Source: Piromyces finnis
Lineage: Eukaryota > Neocallimastigomycota > Neocallimastigomycetes > Neocallimastigales > Neocallimastigaceae
Assembly (NCBI GenBank): GCA_002104945.1
Contig: MCFH01000013.1
Location: forward strand, 124,001 to 188,000
DNA length: 64,000 bases
Direction of reading: 5' to 3'
Shown: positions 9,287 to 22,367 of the stretch, in pieces
How the letters are laid out: each line of letters begins with the position of its first letter
Numbering within the stretch: the first letter of the stretch is position 1
Program-made: the position numbers and the translations under genes
The notes under the pieces: generated by a model
Database searches by the model: none
Told to the model about the DNA's origin: nothing
Seen by the model: only the letters and a program-made list of their open reading frames with translations

Positions 9287-10116
9287 TGTAAAATATTGTA
9301 TTAGTTAAATGTATTAGTTAAATAATGTATTTAATACGTATGTAGAACAATGTATAATGTATTGAATTAATGTACCGTAAATTTTACAAAAATTTACATC
9401 ACAATACATTAACATAAATTTATGTAAATTTAATTTTATGATAAGATAAAGTTTTGATGATAAAATAAAATTTTAAAATTAAATAATTTTTAACCAATAA
9501 ATATTTGAGATAAGAAAAAATTTTTTTTATAAACTAAGCCTCAAAATTAGAAATAAATAAATTAAATATATGTTTGAAATATAATCAACCATATAGTAAA
9601 TAAATCAAAACTTTATTTTAAGTTTAGAAAATTCTTTAGTAAATAAATTGAATTTAAATAGTTTAATACAAATAATTTCTTTTAATAAATGTATAAATGT
9701 AAACAATGTAAAATTATAATATTAAAACATGTATATTAGAATTTATTCAATTTATTTAAAAAGTATAAATAAAGAAAATTTCTCAACTATTGAAACGATA
9801 GTTGGAAAATAGTAATTAATCCAATTGTATCATTATTATTAATAATATTAGATTATTAATAAAGCTTATAATAAAACATTTTTTATTTAATTGAAAACTG
9901 ATTACCTAGCGAAGGCTCTGGTTAAATAACCTTCGTGGTAAAGTAATCAGCAGTTGTCATAGTTTAGAAGATAAAGTTATTATTTAAATAAATAAAAAAG
10001 TATTAAAAAATAAATTGGAATTTTTTCTTTCTTTTGTTTTGTATTGTTGTTTTGTTAGCACAGACCTAAATCCAATAATTTAATTTAAAGGTTAGATTTA
10101 AATTAAATATTTTACA
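9287..10116 (+). repeat. 3' LTR of the chromovirus
   Basis: 830 bp. I saw no difference from the 5' LTR when reading them side by side. It is followed by the target duplication TTTAG. Confidence 0.97.
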
Positions 10117-10370
10117 TTTAGTTTTCGACCTCCACTTCGGGCCCTCACTAATAAATACTTTATTCTAACAGTGGGTTAGAATGGTGATATTTCTTTAATA
10201 GCTGCCGGAAGCGCTCTACTCTCCTAATGAATATTTAAGAACTGATATGGTAGTTACCAACTCTTAAATAACCTCAACAAATAACTGGAGAAAATATACT
10301 AAACTTTAATAATTTATACGCAAGCGTTGTAGCTGTCTAGTATAAACTACTTAATTATATTATATTATTA
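10117..10370. other. Hairpin-rich non-coding segment
   Basis: Resumes the DNA that the chromovirus interrupted. It contains three consecutive perfect stems: ATTCTAAC/GTTAGAAT (10162-10182), ATTTAAGA/TCTTAAAT with an inner GGTA/TACC (10233-10269), and TTTATAC/GTATAAA with an inner CGC/GCG (10313-10346). It is less AT-rich than its surroundings. It could be part of a structured RNA or of an old LTR. I do not recognise a family. Confidence 0.4.
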
Positions 10371-11447
10371 AAAGAATAACAACTTTTTATATCCTTTTCT
10401 ACTTCTAAGTAGTAAAGGAGGAAAATAACAATAAAACTTGTTTTAAAAATCGAAAAAAAAAAAAAAACACTATTCTTTCTATCCCCGATATCTCCACCAA
10501 GTTGATACGGGTTAATTTTATGTAGAAAGAATTAAACTTTAATTAATATATATTTTATTAATAATTTTATTTATAACGTTCCAATATTTCTATTCTGTCT
10601 AAATACTAAAACGTTCTGTCGTTGTCAAATATTAAAATTCTAACTAAAACAAGAAGCCCTTTTTAATAATATTTATTCTAGTCTATTTATACTAATGAGG
10701 CTTACTTAATAATTAATTGTCCAATTATAAGGCTGGAACTATATGGATCATTCATTTACAATACTCTTTTACATTACATGATATTACATTTGTCGTACAT
10801 TTACATTATATTCTTATACATTGTAGAAATAATTAATATTATAATAAATCTATATAAATTTAATATTAGGAAAAATTACTAATATAATAATATGTTCAAG
10901 TCACATATTATTTTTATATCATAATGTATTTATAGTATTTAATATTAAACAGATAAACAAACAAATTTTAGTATAAAATATAAAGTTGTAGAAAATATAG
11001 TGAATTAATCACTATCAAAGAATATAATAGTTAGGATAAGATATTCTTATGATCATATAATATTAAGTATGTATTTTAAATATTTATATAAATCCCACAA
11101 AGCAAAGTATGAGTCAATTGAACTAGAGTTGTATTATATTTATTAGATTGATTTTTTTTACTTTTATATTCATATCGAATATGAAAATATAAAATTGTAT
11201 TTGTTTAACTTTATAATCTTATTTTTAATTAATTTATAATTTATATTATTTTTCTTTTTTTTTTTTTTTTTTTTTTTTTTTGTATTGAAAGTTATTACTT
11301 CTTACTTTCTAGAAAAGAGTATATATAAATGCAAAAAAAAACCTATTATTTTATCTTTTTTTTTTTTAAAAAAAAAAAGATTTTATTATTTTTTAGTTTA
11401 AAATATTTAAATTAAAATAATATATAATAATATAAAAAAAAGTTAAA
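10371..11447. other. Intergenic, AT-rich, no gene seen
   Basis: No coding frame. Around 10740-10830 there are repeated TACATT motifs in the style of the short LTR at 44196, but no clear match, so an old LTR remnant is only a guess. A T run sits near 11251-11281. Confidence 0.4.
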
Positions 11448-12113
11448 ATGAATTTATACTATAGTTAGCTTGTTAGTAATTGTACTTTCTAATGCTCAAA
11501 CAACTACTTATAAGAATCCTTCTTATGAATATTTATCAAAACAAACAATTCTCCTAAAATCCCACTAAATCCACCAATAACTGAAAAGACTGCTACATCT
11601 ACAACGAAAACCCTAATTATTACTACTAGAACAAGCGGAAGTGTAGTTTCTCCAACTATTTTACATGACAAAGGAAAATAGTGTAAAAATAGAGATTTAT
11701 GTGATGAGATTCACTATACTGATAAATATAGTGATTGGAATGTTGAAGGTTTAAAATTGTGTTTTTGTGGACCAAGTACTGTGATTATTACCAAAAGATA
11801 ACCAATATGTACTTTTAATTATATAACTTCTACCACTACTACGAAGATTATTCCAACTACTACCATTACTACTACTAAGATTATTCCTACAGGTCCAGCA
11901 TCAAATTCTAACTGCTTACCAATTACTATTACTGTTACTATTACTGAAAGAATTACTGTTACTGTCTCTTCTTCTGAACCAACAAACCAACCACAACAAA
12001 ATTGTGCTAAAATATGGGCTCAATGTGGTGGTATTGGTTTTTCTGGTCCAACATGCTGTGAACAAAGTACAACTTGGCATGAATATAGTTCATATTACTC
12101 TCAATGTGTTTAA
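11448..12113 (+). pseudogene. Broken gene for a secreted CBM1 (cellulose-binding) protein
   Basis: Begins with an ATG and a hydrophobic signal-like stretch, but stops and frame changes interrupt it within the first 20 codons and again near 11555 and 11800. The end is well preserved: Thr-rich linker with TITVTVTERITVTV-like repeats, then a complete fungal CBM1 (12003-12110) with the Q-C-G-G-I-G-x-x-G motif, the conserved cysteines and the aromatic W/Y/Y residues of the cellulose-binding face. A middle Cys-containing segment (LCDEIHYTDKYSDW near 11700) belongs to another frame. The original was probably a cell-wall or cellulose-binding protein. It is now dead unless unrecognised introns rescue it. 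Confidence 0.65.
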
Positions 12114-12762
12114 ACTATAATACAGAAATAAAAGTAATAAAATATTGTATTATATTATAAATAAATACATTAATAATTTATAAATATATGTATTGATCGT
12201 ATATTTAAATATATTTAGAAAAAATATTAAAAATAATTTTAATCGTTTTATTTTAAAATATTTTATAAAACATATTTAAATATAATTTTGTTAAATTAAT
12301 ATAATCATTAAATGTTATAGTTTTTTTTTTTTTTTTTTTTTTTTAAAAAATAATAAATTAACAAACATATGAAATAAATTGAAAAGAATTAAATTAGTTT
12401 TATTTGCAATGCTAATTATTATTATTTTGTTATAAATTGCATGTTAAATATCACTAAAAAAATGATAAAATAAAATAATTATTATATATACAATTTTCGG
12501 ACGGTTTTCTTTTTATGATATTTCTTATTGTGGTTTTTAAAAACCACAATAATTTATTTAAAGTGTATTATTATTATATAATAAATATTAAAATTTTAAC
12601 ATACTGAAATTAAAAAAAGAAAATTATAATTAAAAAATATATAATACAATATACAAAATATATAATATATGACAGATTATTTAGTATTATTTAGTAAAGA
12701 TCCTAATCCTAGCACTTTTATACCAGATAAAGTCTTTCCTTAGCAAACTTTTTTAAATATAG
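12114..12762. other. Intergenic, no gene seen
   Basis: Very AT-rich. A small hairpin GTGGTTTTTAAAAACCAC lies near 12531-12550 and could act in termination. There is no coding signal. Confidence 0.5.
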
Positions 12763-13110
12763 AAAATAAAATAAAATAAAATAAAATAAAATAAAATAAA
12801 ATAAAATAAAATAAAATAAAATAAAAATAAAATAAAATAAAATAAAATAAAATAAAATAAAAATAAAATAAAATAAAATAAAATAAAATAAAATAAAATA
12901 AAATAAAATAAAATAAAATAAAATAAAATAAAATAAAATAAAATAAAATAAAATAAAATAAAATAAAATAAAATAAAATAAAATAAAATAAAATAAAATA
13001 AAATAAAATAAAATAAAATAAAATAAAATAAAATAAAATAAAATAAAATAAAATAAAATAAAATAAAATAAAATAAAATAAAATAAAATAAAATAAAATA
13101 AAATAAAAAT
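12763..13110. repeat. Pentanucleotide microsatellite (AAAAT)n
   Basis: About 345 bp of AAAAT units with a few single-A insertions. The long poly-(F-I-L-F-Y) reading frames on the reverse strand are products of this repeat and not genes. Confidence 0.97.
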
Positions 13111-13728
13111 ACTTGCAAGGGTAGGTATCCTCAAATTTCTTGTAAGAGAATATAAACTGATAAATAAATTTCGTCCATAGTTATTAAAATTTTTATTATA
13201 TAAGCTATTGACACTCCAAAAACTTTGATAAATTAGTGATTTAACTCTATAACTTTTATTTTTATTGGATCCAGATAATGGAGAAATAATATGAGACTCT
13301 ATTTAAATTATAGGAATGAATGACTATATATTTTTGAATTAATAAGAACACAATTGTTGGTGAGAAAGCTCTTAAAAAAGAAAATAGGGATTTTTGGACT
13401 TTTTTGTACATGTTAGATAGAATAAGTATCAGAGAAAGATCTTTGTCAAAGAGGATTTGAAATAATTATAACATAATATAATAAAATTTTTAAATTCTTT
13501 GATGTTCTTTTATAAAGCCTATGGGTTGAATTTTTCTTTTTGAAATTTTTCTAATAAAAGATTTTAATTTCTATATATCATTACCATGTTTCTTTTAATT
13601 TTTTTTTCTATAAAAGGTCTTTATGCCAAAAAATAAGAAGAAAATTTAAATTTCATAAAAATTTGATAATTGAAAAAAAAAATAGTATTAAATGTTATTA
13701 TTATCAAGAGCTTTAAATAATACTTAGG

Positions 13729-13760
<32 letters not shown>

Positions 13761-14153
13761 TTTTTATTATTTAAATTAATAATAAATAATTATATAATTT
13801 TTATGATGTTATATTTATTATATTTATTTTCTAATATATTCAATATTTAAGATTTTTTAAAAAAAATAAACAGTTTATATAGGATTTTTGTCAAAATAGA
13901 AAAACAAATTAAAATAAAATTATAAAATTAAAATGAAATTAAAATAAAATTTAAATATTGATAATAATTTTTTCTATTATTCTATAGATATTTTTTTCTT
14001 TCAAATTTACTATTATAAACAAACATGTGTTATGTATCTTATTGCTTATTGCTTGTTTTGTTGGTTTAGTGGATTTCATTTTGCTTCTTTTTTTTTTTAT
14101 TTTAATTTATTGGAAATATTAGGCTATGAATAGTTATGATTAATTATTTTTGT
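13111..14153. other. Intergenic, no gene seen
   Basis: AT-rich with poly(T) near 13731-13755. It is the downstream side of the LRR-CBM18 gene. No coding frame. Confidence 0.5.
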
Positions 14154-17100
14154 TTACCAACATTGACCAAATTCCGATTGACAGCCTTCTTCTTTACTAC
14201 AATAAACTTTAGTATTACCACACCATCCATATTTACTACAACAATATCCTTTTTGACATTTGCCAATGTCTTTACCACATTTACCAATGTTGGTGGTATT
14301 GCGTTGTTGATAGGTTTTACAAGAACCAAATTCAGATTGGCATCCTTGATTAATATCACAATAAGCACTAGTTTTACCACACCATCCATGTTTACTACAA
14401 CAATATCCTTTTTTACATTTGCCAATGTTTTTACCACACTTGTATGTTATTGAGGATGGTTGAATTGTAGAAGTAGAAGAATGCTTTTTACCTTCACATC
14501 TACCAAATTCAGATTGACAACCTAAACTAATTTTACAATGTTTATTAGAGAGTCCACACCATCCATACTTACTACAACATTCATTATTATCACAGGATCC
14601 ATACTTTTTACCACATCGACGGTTATCTTTATTGTTTTTTTCTTCTTTAGTAGTTTCATTTTTTGATTCATTCTTTGATTCAGTTGATTCAACAGTGCTT
14701 GATGATTCATACATAGCTTTACATTTTTCACCATTATTTCCATTCATTGTACTATTTATTTTTTTCAGTCATAAATTAATAAAAAAATAATTTTTATAAA
14801 AGTTAGTTTATTTTTTCTTTTTCAAATTTAATTTATATTTTTATATAAAATGAAGGTAATTTTACATCATCATTTTCATTTTTTTAATTCCTTCAGGAAG
14901 AGAAGTAATACAATTATTATCTATATATCTTTTTTTTTTAAAAAAAGAAAAATAAATTAAAATTAGAATTAAAATTAATTTCTAATATACAAATGTTTTA
15001 TATTTATAGTAGATGCTTACAAATATTCAAGATTAATAGAATTTTTAATTGAATCAGGAATTGTTGTTAAGTAATTATCATTCATTATTCTTTATTAAAA
15101 ATATATTTATGGTATTATAGATTATTAAAAAATAAATTTAATTAGTTTTTTTTAAAAGTAAAAGTATAATGAGAAAAAAGAATACATACAATTCAAAAAG
15201 ATTTGTTATTTTGTCAATAGAATCAGGAATTTTTTTTATAGAATTTTTACTAAAATCTCTATTAAATTATTATTTATTGATAATAATAATAATAATACGA
15301 AAAAAAGAATTGATTATTAATAAAAACAGTTTGATTTCTCATTTACAAAAAATTATATTTCAATTGAAAAAAAAAGATCCATACATTGTATTAAGATGAG
15401 TGAGGTTTTCAAGTATAACAGGAAATTCTGTAAAGTTATTTCTACTTAAATCTCTATTAATAAAATAGTTTAATAAAAAAATAAATATAAATTAATAGGA
15501 TTAAATTTCATAATATTATTATTATATATATTAGGGAAACCTACAATAATCCATTAAGAGTATTAGTATTAATTGTATCAGGAATGTCAGTTAATCTATT
15601 TCCACTTAAGTTTCTATTAAATATAATATTTAATAACATATATTATAATTAATAAAAAGTAACTTTTATATAAATTATTAATCGTATTAAAATATATACA
15701 AATATTGAACATTATTAAGATTTCCAATAGCGTCAGGAATGGTAACCAATTTATTATCCTTTAAATTTCTATTCAATATATATAAAAAAGGCTTAATAAT
15801 TTTTTTTCTAAAATACATTTTATATTTTTATAATGGAAAAAAAATTAAAATTATAAATGACATACAAATGAAAAAGACTGAAAATATTTCCAATGGTATC
15901 AGGAAGTGTAGTTAATTTATTTTCAAATAAAGAACTATTTATAAGTTATTTAAAGCAATTTATTTAATAAATAGTATTTATGGCTTATAGATGATGATAA
16001 TAGGTATCGAAAAAAAAGTATAAATTACAAAACTCCAAGCTTTGAAAGATTTCCAATCGAATCAGGAAGTGTAGTTAGATTATTTCCATTTAACTCTCTA
16101 TTAAATGTTTTTTGTTTTTAATATACATATTTATATCATTAATAAAAATTACAATATACTATAGTTTTATGATCTAATAAAAAATGAATAGAATACAATT
16201 GAAAAAGATTTGAAAGATTTCCAATAGTATCAGGTAATTTGCTTATTGTATTATTATTTGCAGATCTAGTAATAATCCATTATTTAAAGAAATATTTTAG
16301 TTTTTATTTTTGGATTTAAATATATATATTATATTAAATAAATGTTAAACGTACAATAACCAAAGATTACTAAGATTTCCAATTGAATTAGGAAGGGTAG
16401 TTAATTTATTATTGCTTAAATTGCTATATAATAGTTTAACAATTTTATATTAAAAATTTATTAATAAAACTATTTAATTATTTAGTTAACTAAATAAAAT
16501 TTTTTTATAAAAAATATATACAATTTAAAAAGCCTAGTAAGATTTCCAATGGATCCAGGAAGTTCAGTTAAATTATTTTTTTCTAAAGTTCTATTCAATT
16601 ATACATTATATGATATTAGTAAACTCTATTGATGAATAATACAATAGATAGATAAACTAGATTTTTTTAAATTTTTTTTTTAAAAAAGTATTTTTATGAT
16701 ATAAAAATACATACAATTTATAAAGTTTAGATAGACTTCCAATAGTATCAGGAAGAGTAGTTAAATTATTGTTATCCAAAGTTCTATTCATTTTTAAATA
16801 TAACTTTAGTCTTTTTTTTCATACTTTTAAAAAAATGTTATTTTTTGATTAAATATATCTACAAAACATACAACCATTCAAGATTAACGAGGTTTTCAAA
16901 TGTATCAGGAAGGGTAGTTAATTCATTTCCATTTAAATTCCTATTTGAAATATTCAAATTTTTAATCCATCATTTATCAATAATTCAATATATTACTTTT
17001 TTCTTTTTACAAAAAAATAATATTACATACAATGATGAAAGATGAAAAAGATTTCCAATTGAATCAGGAATTACTGTTAAATGATTATCATTTAAATGTC

Positions 17101-19236
17101 TTTAAAATTATAAACAAATCATTTCAATTATTTGCATTTTAATTAAAGTGACAAAAAAAAGTATATTATTTTTTTAATTATTAGGGTAAGAGGATTAAAA
17201 AGAAAAAAATGTTTACAAGTATTGAAGATTAGTAAGATTGCTAAAAATTGTATCGGAAAGTGTTGTTAAATTATTATTTCCTACATTTCTATATAATTTA
17301 TTATTATTAAATATAATGGTTAATAAAGTAATATTAAATCATTTATATTATTATACTATAAATGGCGAAGGAAATAAAGCATACATACAATTCAATAATA
17401 TTATTAAGACTTTCAATGACTTTTGGAAACTCTGTTAATTTATTTTCACTAATATTTCTATTAATAACAAGTATTTTATATGAATACAGAGTTAATATTT
17501 AATTTTTATTTTAATATTCAAATTAAAAAAAAAAAATAATAAAAATACTTACAAAATGCATAGATTTTTAAGTTTTTTAAAGGAATCCGGAAAGGTGTTT
17601 ACATTATTATTAACCATATATCTATTAAAATTAAAATAATAAATTAAAAAAGTTATTATTAATATCTACTTTTTTTATGATATATATAAAAATATAATAA
17701 TATAAAGAAAAGATTTCATACAAAGAATAAAGGTTTGTAAGATTTGAAATTGAATCAGGAAGTGTTGTTAATTTATTATTTGCTATACACCTGATATACA
17801 TATATTCATAGAAATGTTTATTTAATTTAATGGATCTGATTTATTATATTTTCCAAATATTTTATATTAAAGCAATAAAAAAAAACAATACAATTCTTTA
17901 AGATTACTAAGACTCGAGATTGAATTAGGAAGAGTAGTAATGTTGTTATCATCTAAATTTCTATATAAATTTAATAATATATTTTAAAAGTTTTCTTTAA
18001 TACTATGACTTTATAATATTTTTAAAAAAAAGGAAAAAGAAAATTATACAATTGAGAAAGATTAGAAAGTTTTCCAATGGTTTCAGGGAGTGTTGTTAAT
18101 TTGTTATAGTTTAAATACCTATTAAAATTAGAATGTTATTAATAAATTTATAGATTTTATTTGGTATAAAAAAAGAATAATAATATAAAGGAAAAAGGAA
18201 AAAAATCATTACAAAACATAAAGCTTTTTAAGATTTGAAATTGAATCAGGTAGATTTGTTAATTCATTATATTCCAAGTATCTATTAAATATTTTCATAG
18301 TAATTAGTATTTTAGTTTGATTAATTTTTTTCAATATTATTTTTTAAAAATAATATATAAAACAAACTGGCATTAAATTAGTACAATTCTTCAAGATTAC
18401 TAAGTTTCGAGATTGATTCCGGAAGTGCAGTAAAATTATTATTATTTAAATGTCTAGGAAAAATTTAATTTTATATTTTAATATATATATAATTTTATTT
18501 TATTTATTTTTTTTTTTTAATTTTTTTTATTAAAATATTTTATTTAAAAAAAAAAAAAAAAAAAAAAAATACATACAGATTCTTAAGATTCTTAAGATTT
18601 CCTATAGTATTAGGAAGTGTTGTTAATTTGTTATTATATAAATATCTATTAAATATTTAGATAAAAAAGATATATATAATTATTAAATCAAATTTAATAA
18701 AGCATTTTTATTTTTTTTTAAATTATACATTATAGAATTACAAATTAGTAAGATTGGTAAGATTGCCAATTGAATCCGGAATCTCAATTAAATCATTACT
18801 ATTTATATATCTATATATATATATTTCATTATATAATTTGAAAAATGATATAAAATATTTTATTATTTAGAGTAATATATATAACAATAATAATAATAGT
18901 CTATGCCTTTTTTATTAAAAAAATGTTATATATAGGTGATACTCACAATTTTTCCAAACTAGTTATTTTAAAAATAGCATCTAAAACATTTTTTGTTTTA
19001 ATATCATGAGTTTCTCTAAGAAATATATTAAATATTTTCAAGTTTTTAGTAATTGCTGCATTGCTTTATTTCATTTATTATTAAATATACTTATCCATGA
19101 CTTACATAACAGATATTTTATTATTTTTATTCATAATACATATTTTGAAATGAGTTATCTTTCTAAGTTCATCACACGTATATCCATATATTAATGTGAT
19201 GAATAACACCACATTTAAAATAATTTTTAGTATCAT
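14154..19236 (-). CDS. Secreted leucine-rich-repeat protein with three CBM18 chitin-binding modules, 27 exons
   Basis: Splicing 27 exons gives 2451 nt, an exact 816-residue frame. Exons: 19106-19236, 18947-19015, 18742-18810, 18577-18645, 18385-18453, 18213-18281, 18050-18118, 17892-17960, 17722-17790, 17553-17621, 17389-17457, 17217-17288, 17031-17099, 16872-16940, 16715-16783, 16522-16590, 16355-16423, 16197-16265, 16029-16097, 15866-15934, 15700-15768, 15545-15613, 15385-15453, 15190-15258, 15021-15089, 14866-14928, 14154-14751. Exon 1 encodes a signal peptide (about residues 1-18). Exons 3-26 each encode one LRR of the LxxNxLTxIPxxIxxLxxL type, mostly 69 nt, every intron splitting a codon after base 2. 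The last exon has a Lys/Glu/Ser linker and three CBM18 modules (about residues 663-703, 721-762, 774-816), each with eight Cys and CCSKxGWCG. Likely an extracellular chitin-binding or wall protein. Exon ends follow GT...AG and frame and have not been tested against RNA. Confidence 0.88.
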
Positions 19237-20570
19237 TTTTTTCTATTAAATTCTCAAAAAAAGAAAGAATTTTAAGCAATGTCTTTTTGTATTTTTTGTT
19301 CGTATTATCACTCTTTTGAGTTTTTAAACTTTATAATAATTAAAAAAAAGTTTTTATTTTAAATTTTATTGCTTTTTTATTGTAACTTTTATAAAAATAG
19401 AAAAAGTGTTAAAATGCCCTAACTCGAAGAAGCTAAAATAAAAAAAGCATTTCCTTTTTTTTTTTTTATGAATTTCTTAAGAATTTAAAAAAAGAAATTT
19501 TTTAATTAAAAATTAAATAAACAATTAAAAATAATATATGCAAAGTAAAACATAATATTATATGATTAATATATTATTATTATATTATCATTCGAATGAA
19601 TTGATAGTTCGATTTCTTTTTTCATTTTAAACATTCCATAAAAGTTTTAATTAAATTTATATTTAATAAATGCTATTGTACTGTATTGTAATATATGTGA
19701 AATAAATCAAATAACGAAATTCTAAATATATTAATATATATTATTAATTGAATTATTAAATATTGGCATTTGATAAAAAAAAAAAAACGAACTAAATTGA
19801 ATAGTTTGCATAGTTTTCACTTTTTTTTTTTTGCTTTATTTAAAATGCGCTTTTTTATTTGTTATTAATATTGAATTTCTTTTACAAAAGTATCAATTTT
19901 TATTGTTATGAATGTAAAAAAAAAAGTATTAAGTTATAAGTATGCATATATATAATTTCAATTTTTAAAAGAAAATTTTTGATTTTATCATAAAGAAATT
20001 CTTAAAATTTTAAATTAAATAAATTAATTAAATATATTCTAATGTATTATATTCATATATTATAATTTATTTTATATTATTTATATCAATAATTGGATCA
20101 TCCATTTTTTACTTTTTATATTTAAAAATTGATATAAAATAATTTGAAAAAGCTTGCTAGTGAACTATGAAATTAATTAGTACTAAAGCCATATTATTTT
20201 TTTTGGTATTATTGAATATTCGAAGAAATGCTAGTATAACTTTATACTTTATTTTGTTTGTATTATTCTTTTTTCAAATTATGATATTTTTTAAAAATTG
20301 AGTATCAATCACAATCTAAATCAATGAATAAATATTATAAAAAAAGATTTCTGTCATTTTTCAGGAGAAATTCATAAACTTAAAAAAAGAAATTTTTTAA
20401 TATTTATATATATGTAATAAATATATTGAATGTATTCTAAATATATTAAATTAAATAGTTTTTTAAATTATAATTAATAAATAAATGAATGTAAATTATG
20501 TATTAATGATAATATTAAATTAATCCTCTATTTAAATATATTATATTGTAATAAATATGAATAGATAATA
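19237..20570. other. Upstream region of the LRR-CBM18 gene, no gene seen
   Basis: AT-rich, with no coding frame. It should contain the promoter of the minus-strand LRR gene. No specific element is recognised. Confidence 0.5.
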
Positions 20571-21205
20571 AATAGTAATTGGCAATAGTAATAGTAATTG
20601 GCAATAGTAATAGTCAAAGTAATAGTAATAGTAATAGTAATAGTAAATAGTAATAGTAATAGTAAATAGTAATAGTAATAGTAATAGTAATAGTAATAGT
20701 AATAGTAATAGTAATAGTAATAGTAATATAATAGTAATAGTAATAGTAATAGTAATAGTAATAGTAATAAAAAAAAAAATAGTAATAGTAATAGTAATAG
20801 TAATAGTAATAGTAATAGTAATAGTAATATAATAGTAATAGTAATATAATAGTAATAGTAATATAATAGTAATAGTAATAGTAATAGTAATAGTAATAGT
20901 AATAGTAATAGTAATAGTAATAGTAATAGTAATAGTAATAGTAATAGTAATAGTAATAGTAATAGTAATAGTAATAGTAATAGTAATAGTAATAGTAATA
21001 GTAATAGTAATAGTAATAATAGTAATAGTAATAGTAAATAATAGTAATAGTAATAGTAATAGTAATAGTAATAGTAATAGTAATAGTAATAGTAATAGTA
21101 AAAAAAAAAAAAAAATAGTAATAGTAATAGTAAAAAAAAATAGTAATAGTAATAGTAATAGTAATAAATAGTAATAGTAATAGTAATAGTAATAGTAATA
21201 GTAAT
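20571..21205. repeat. Hexanucleotide microsatellite (AATAGT)n
   Basis: About 635 bp of AATAGT units, broken by short A runs (near 20768, 21101, 21134) and by partial units. The breaks recur in similar form, which suggests blocks were themselves duplicated. Confidence 0.97.
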
Positions 21206-22367
21206 TTTTTGTATAAATAATTATAGAGTAATATAATAAATTGAATATTTTTTAAGTAAATTTTAAATATTAAATATTTATTATTCTTTTTAAAAAAATA
21301 TTACAAACTCTAATATTCTATAGCTATATACAATGAATAGGAACTTAAATTTTTTAGAATAATTTTTAACATAGAAAAATATGAATTCGAGGTAATATTA
21401 GCATTTATTATCATCCGAAGTCAGTATAAATTTGTATAAGAAATTTTACACAATTAATATATATTATTTAAAGTAGTCCTAAAACTATGAATTCTTATGA
21501 TGTTTAAACATGTTCAAGAATGAATTTAATCAAGCCTTTTCTGAAAAAAAAATTTCAAATTTGGACAATAATACCTTACTCAATTAAGATGGTTCTTATT
21601 CATTATTAAATCATAATGTTATATTGAATGGAACAAGAATGTAAATCAAAATGTAAAGTAAAATATTCTATTATATAAGGAAAAATGAAAAAAAAAGTAA
21701 ATAGTATGATAAAAACATATAATTAAAAACATAGAAAACAAAAATATTATAGTTGATTGAATGATGATTAATACATAAAAAGTTATATTATATGTAATAC
21801 AAATAAAAACATTGGAAAATATTATAGTAGAGTATTTTTTGGTAGAGATATGAAAAAAATGAAGTATTTAAGATATATTATTATATATAAAAATTTTATT
21901 ATTGTAATTTAAATATCAATAGCTTCATCAATTTTGAAAATTAAAATTTATTAAGGTGTAAATCTTCAGAAGAGTATTGAAATTTTGACTAGTTACATAA
22001 TACTATTGATAACTCTATATTTTTACTTAAATTTAAAACAATATTGTAATAACTTAATGTTTTCAAAATTACAATATCTAAAAAATAATATTTCTTTATA
22101 AATTCAAATTATTATATTTTTGCATACGTATTTTCTTTTATATGAATTTTTCATTTTATATTTACTTAGATTATTTTATTTTATTTTTTTATTTTTTACA
22201 TTTTTTCTAATAAATGATTTTATTTTTTTCTAAAATACTTTAATGATACAAATTTATAATAATAAATAAAAATTAATTTTTTAATTTTAAATTTAAACAA
22301 TTTAATGGTTTATGAATGAAACAATTAAAATTATAAATATTATTAGATTATAAAAAAATTTTTTTAT
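21206..22367. other. Intergenic, no gene seen
   Basis: AT-rich and non-coding. It lies downstream of the left GH115 gene. Confidence 0.5.

Larger units (their letters stand above)
3592..10116 (+). mobile_element. Complete Ty3/gypsy chromovirus (Tf1/sushi-like), 6525 bp
   Basis: Two 830-bp LTRs that look identical (3592-4421 and 9287-10116) flank one 1512-codon gag-pol frame. The element is bordered by a perfect 5-bp target duplication, TTTAG at 3587-3591 and 10117-10121. LTR ends form an 11-bp inverted repeat (TGTAAAATATT...AATATTTTACA). A polypurine tract lies next to the 3' LTR, and the primer site next to the 5' LTR matches the start of its own RNA instead of a tRNA. Intact frame and matching LTRs imply a recent, possibly active insertion. 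It landed about 31 bp from a tRNA-like unit. Confidence 0.97.

Noticed and set aside
12718-13134. Long minus-strand frames rich in F-I-L-F-Y
   Set aside because: They are translations of the AAAAT microsatellite. The same applies to 31395-31592.
14136-14453. Plus-strand and alternative minus-strand frames over the CBM18 exon
   Set aside because: Repetitive products of the three homologous CBM18 modules read in wrong frames or on the wrong strand.
14866-19015. Regularly spaced short repeats resembling a CRISPR array
   Set aside because: The repeated units are degenerate LRR codons with GT...AG borders and spacers of unequal length, which are introns. The context is eukaryotic.
15169-19194. 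Several small plus-strand frames (15169, 16845, 17238, 19006)
   Set aside because: They cross exons and introns of the minus-strand LRR gene and have no protein-like composition.
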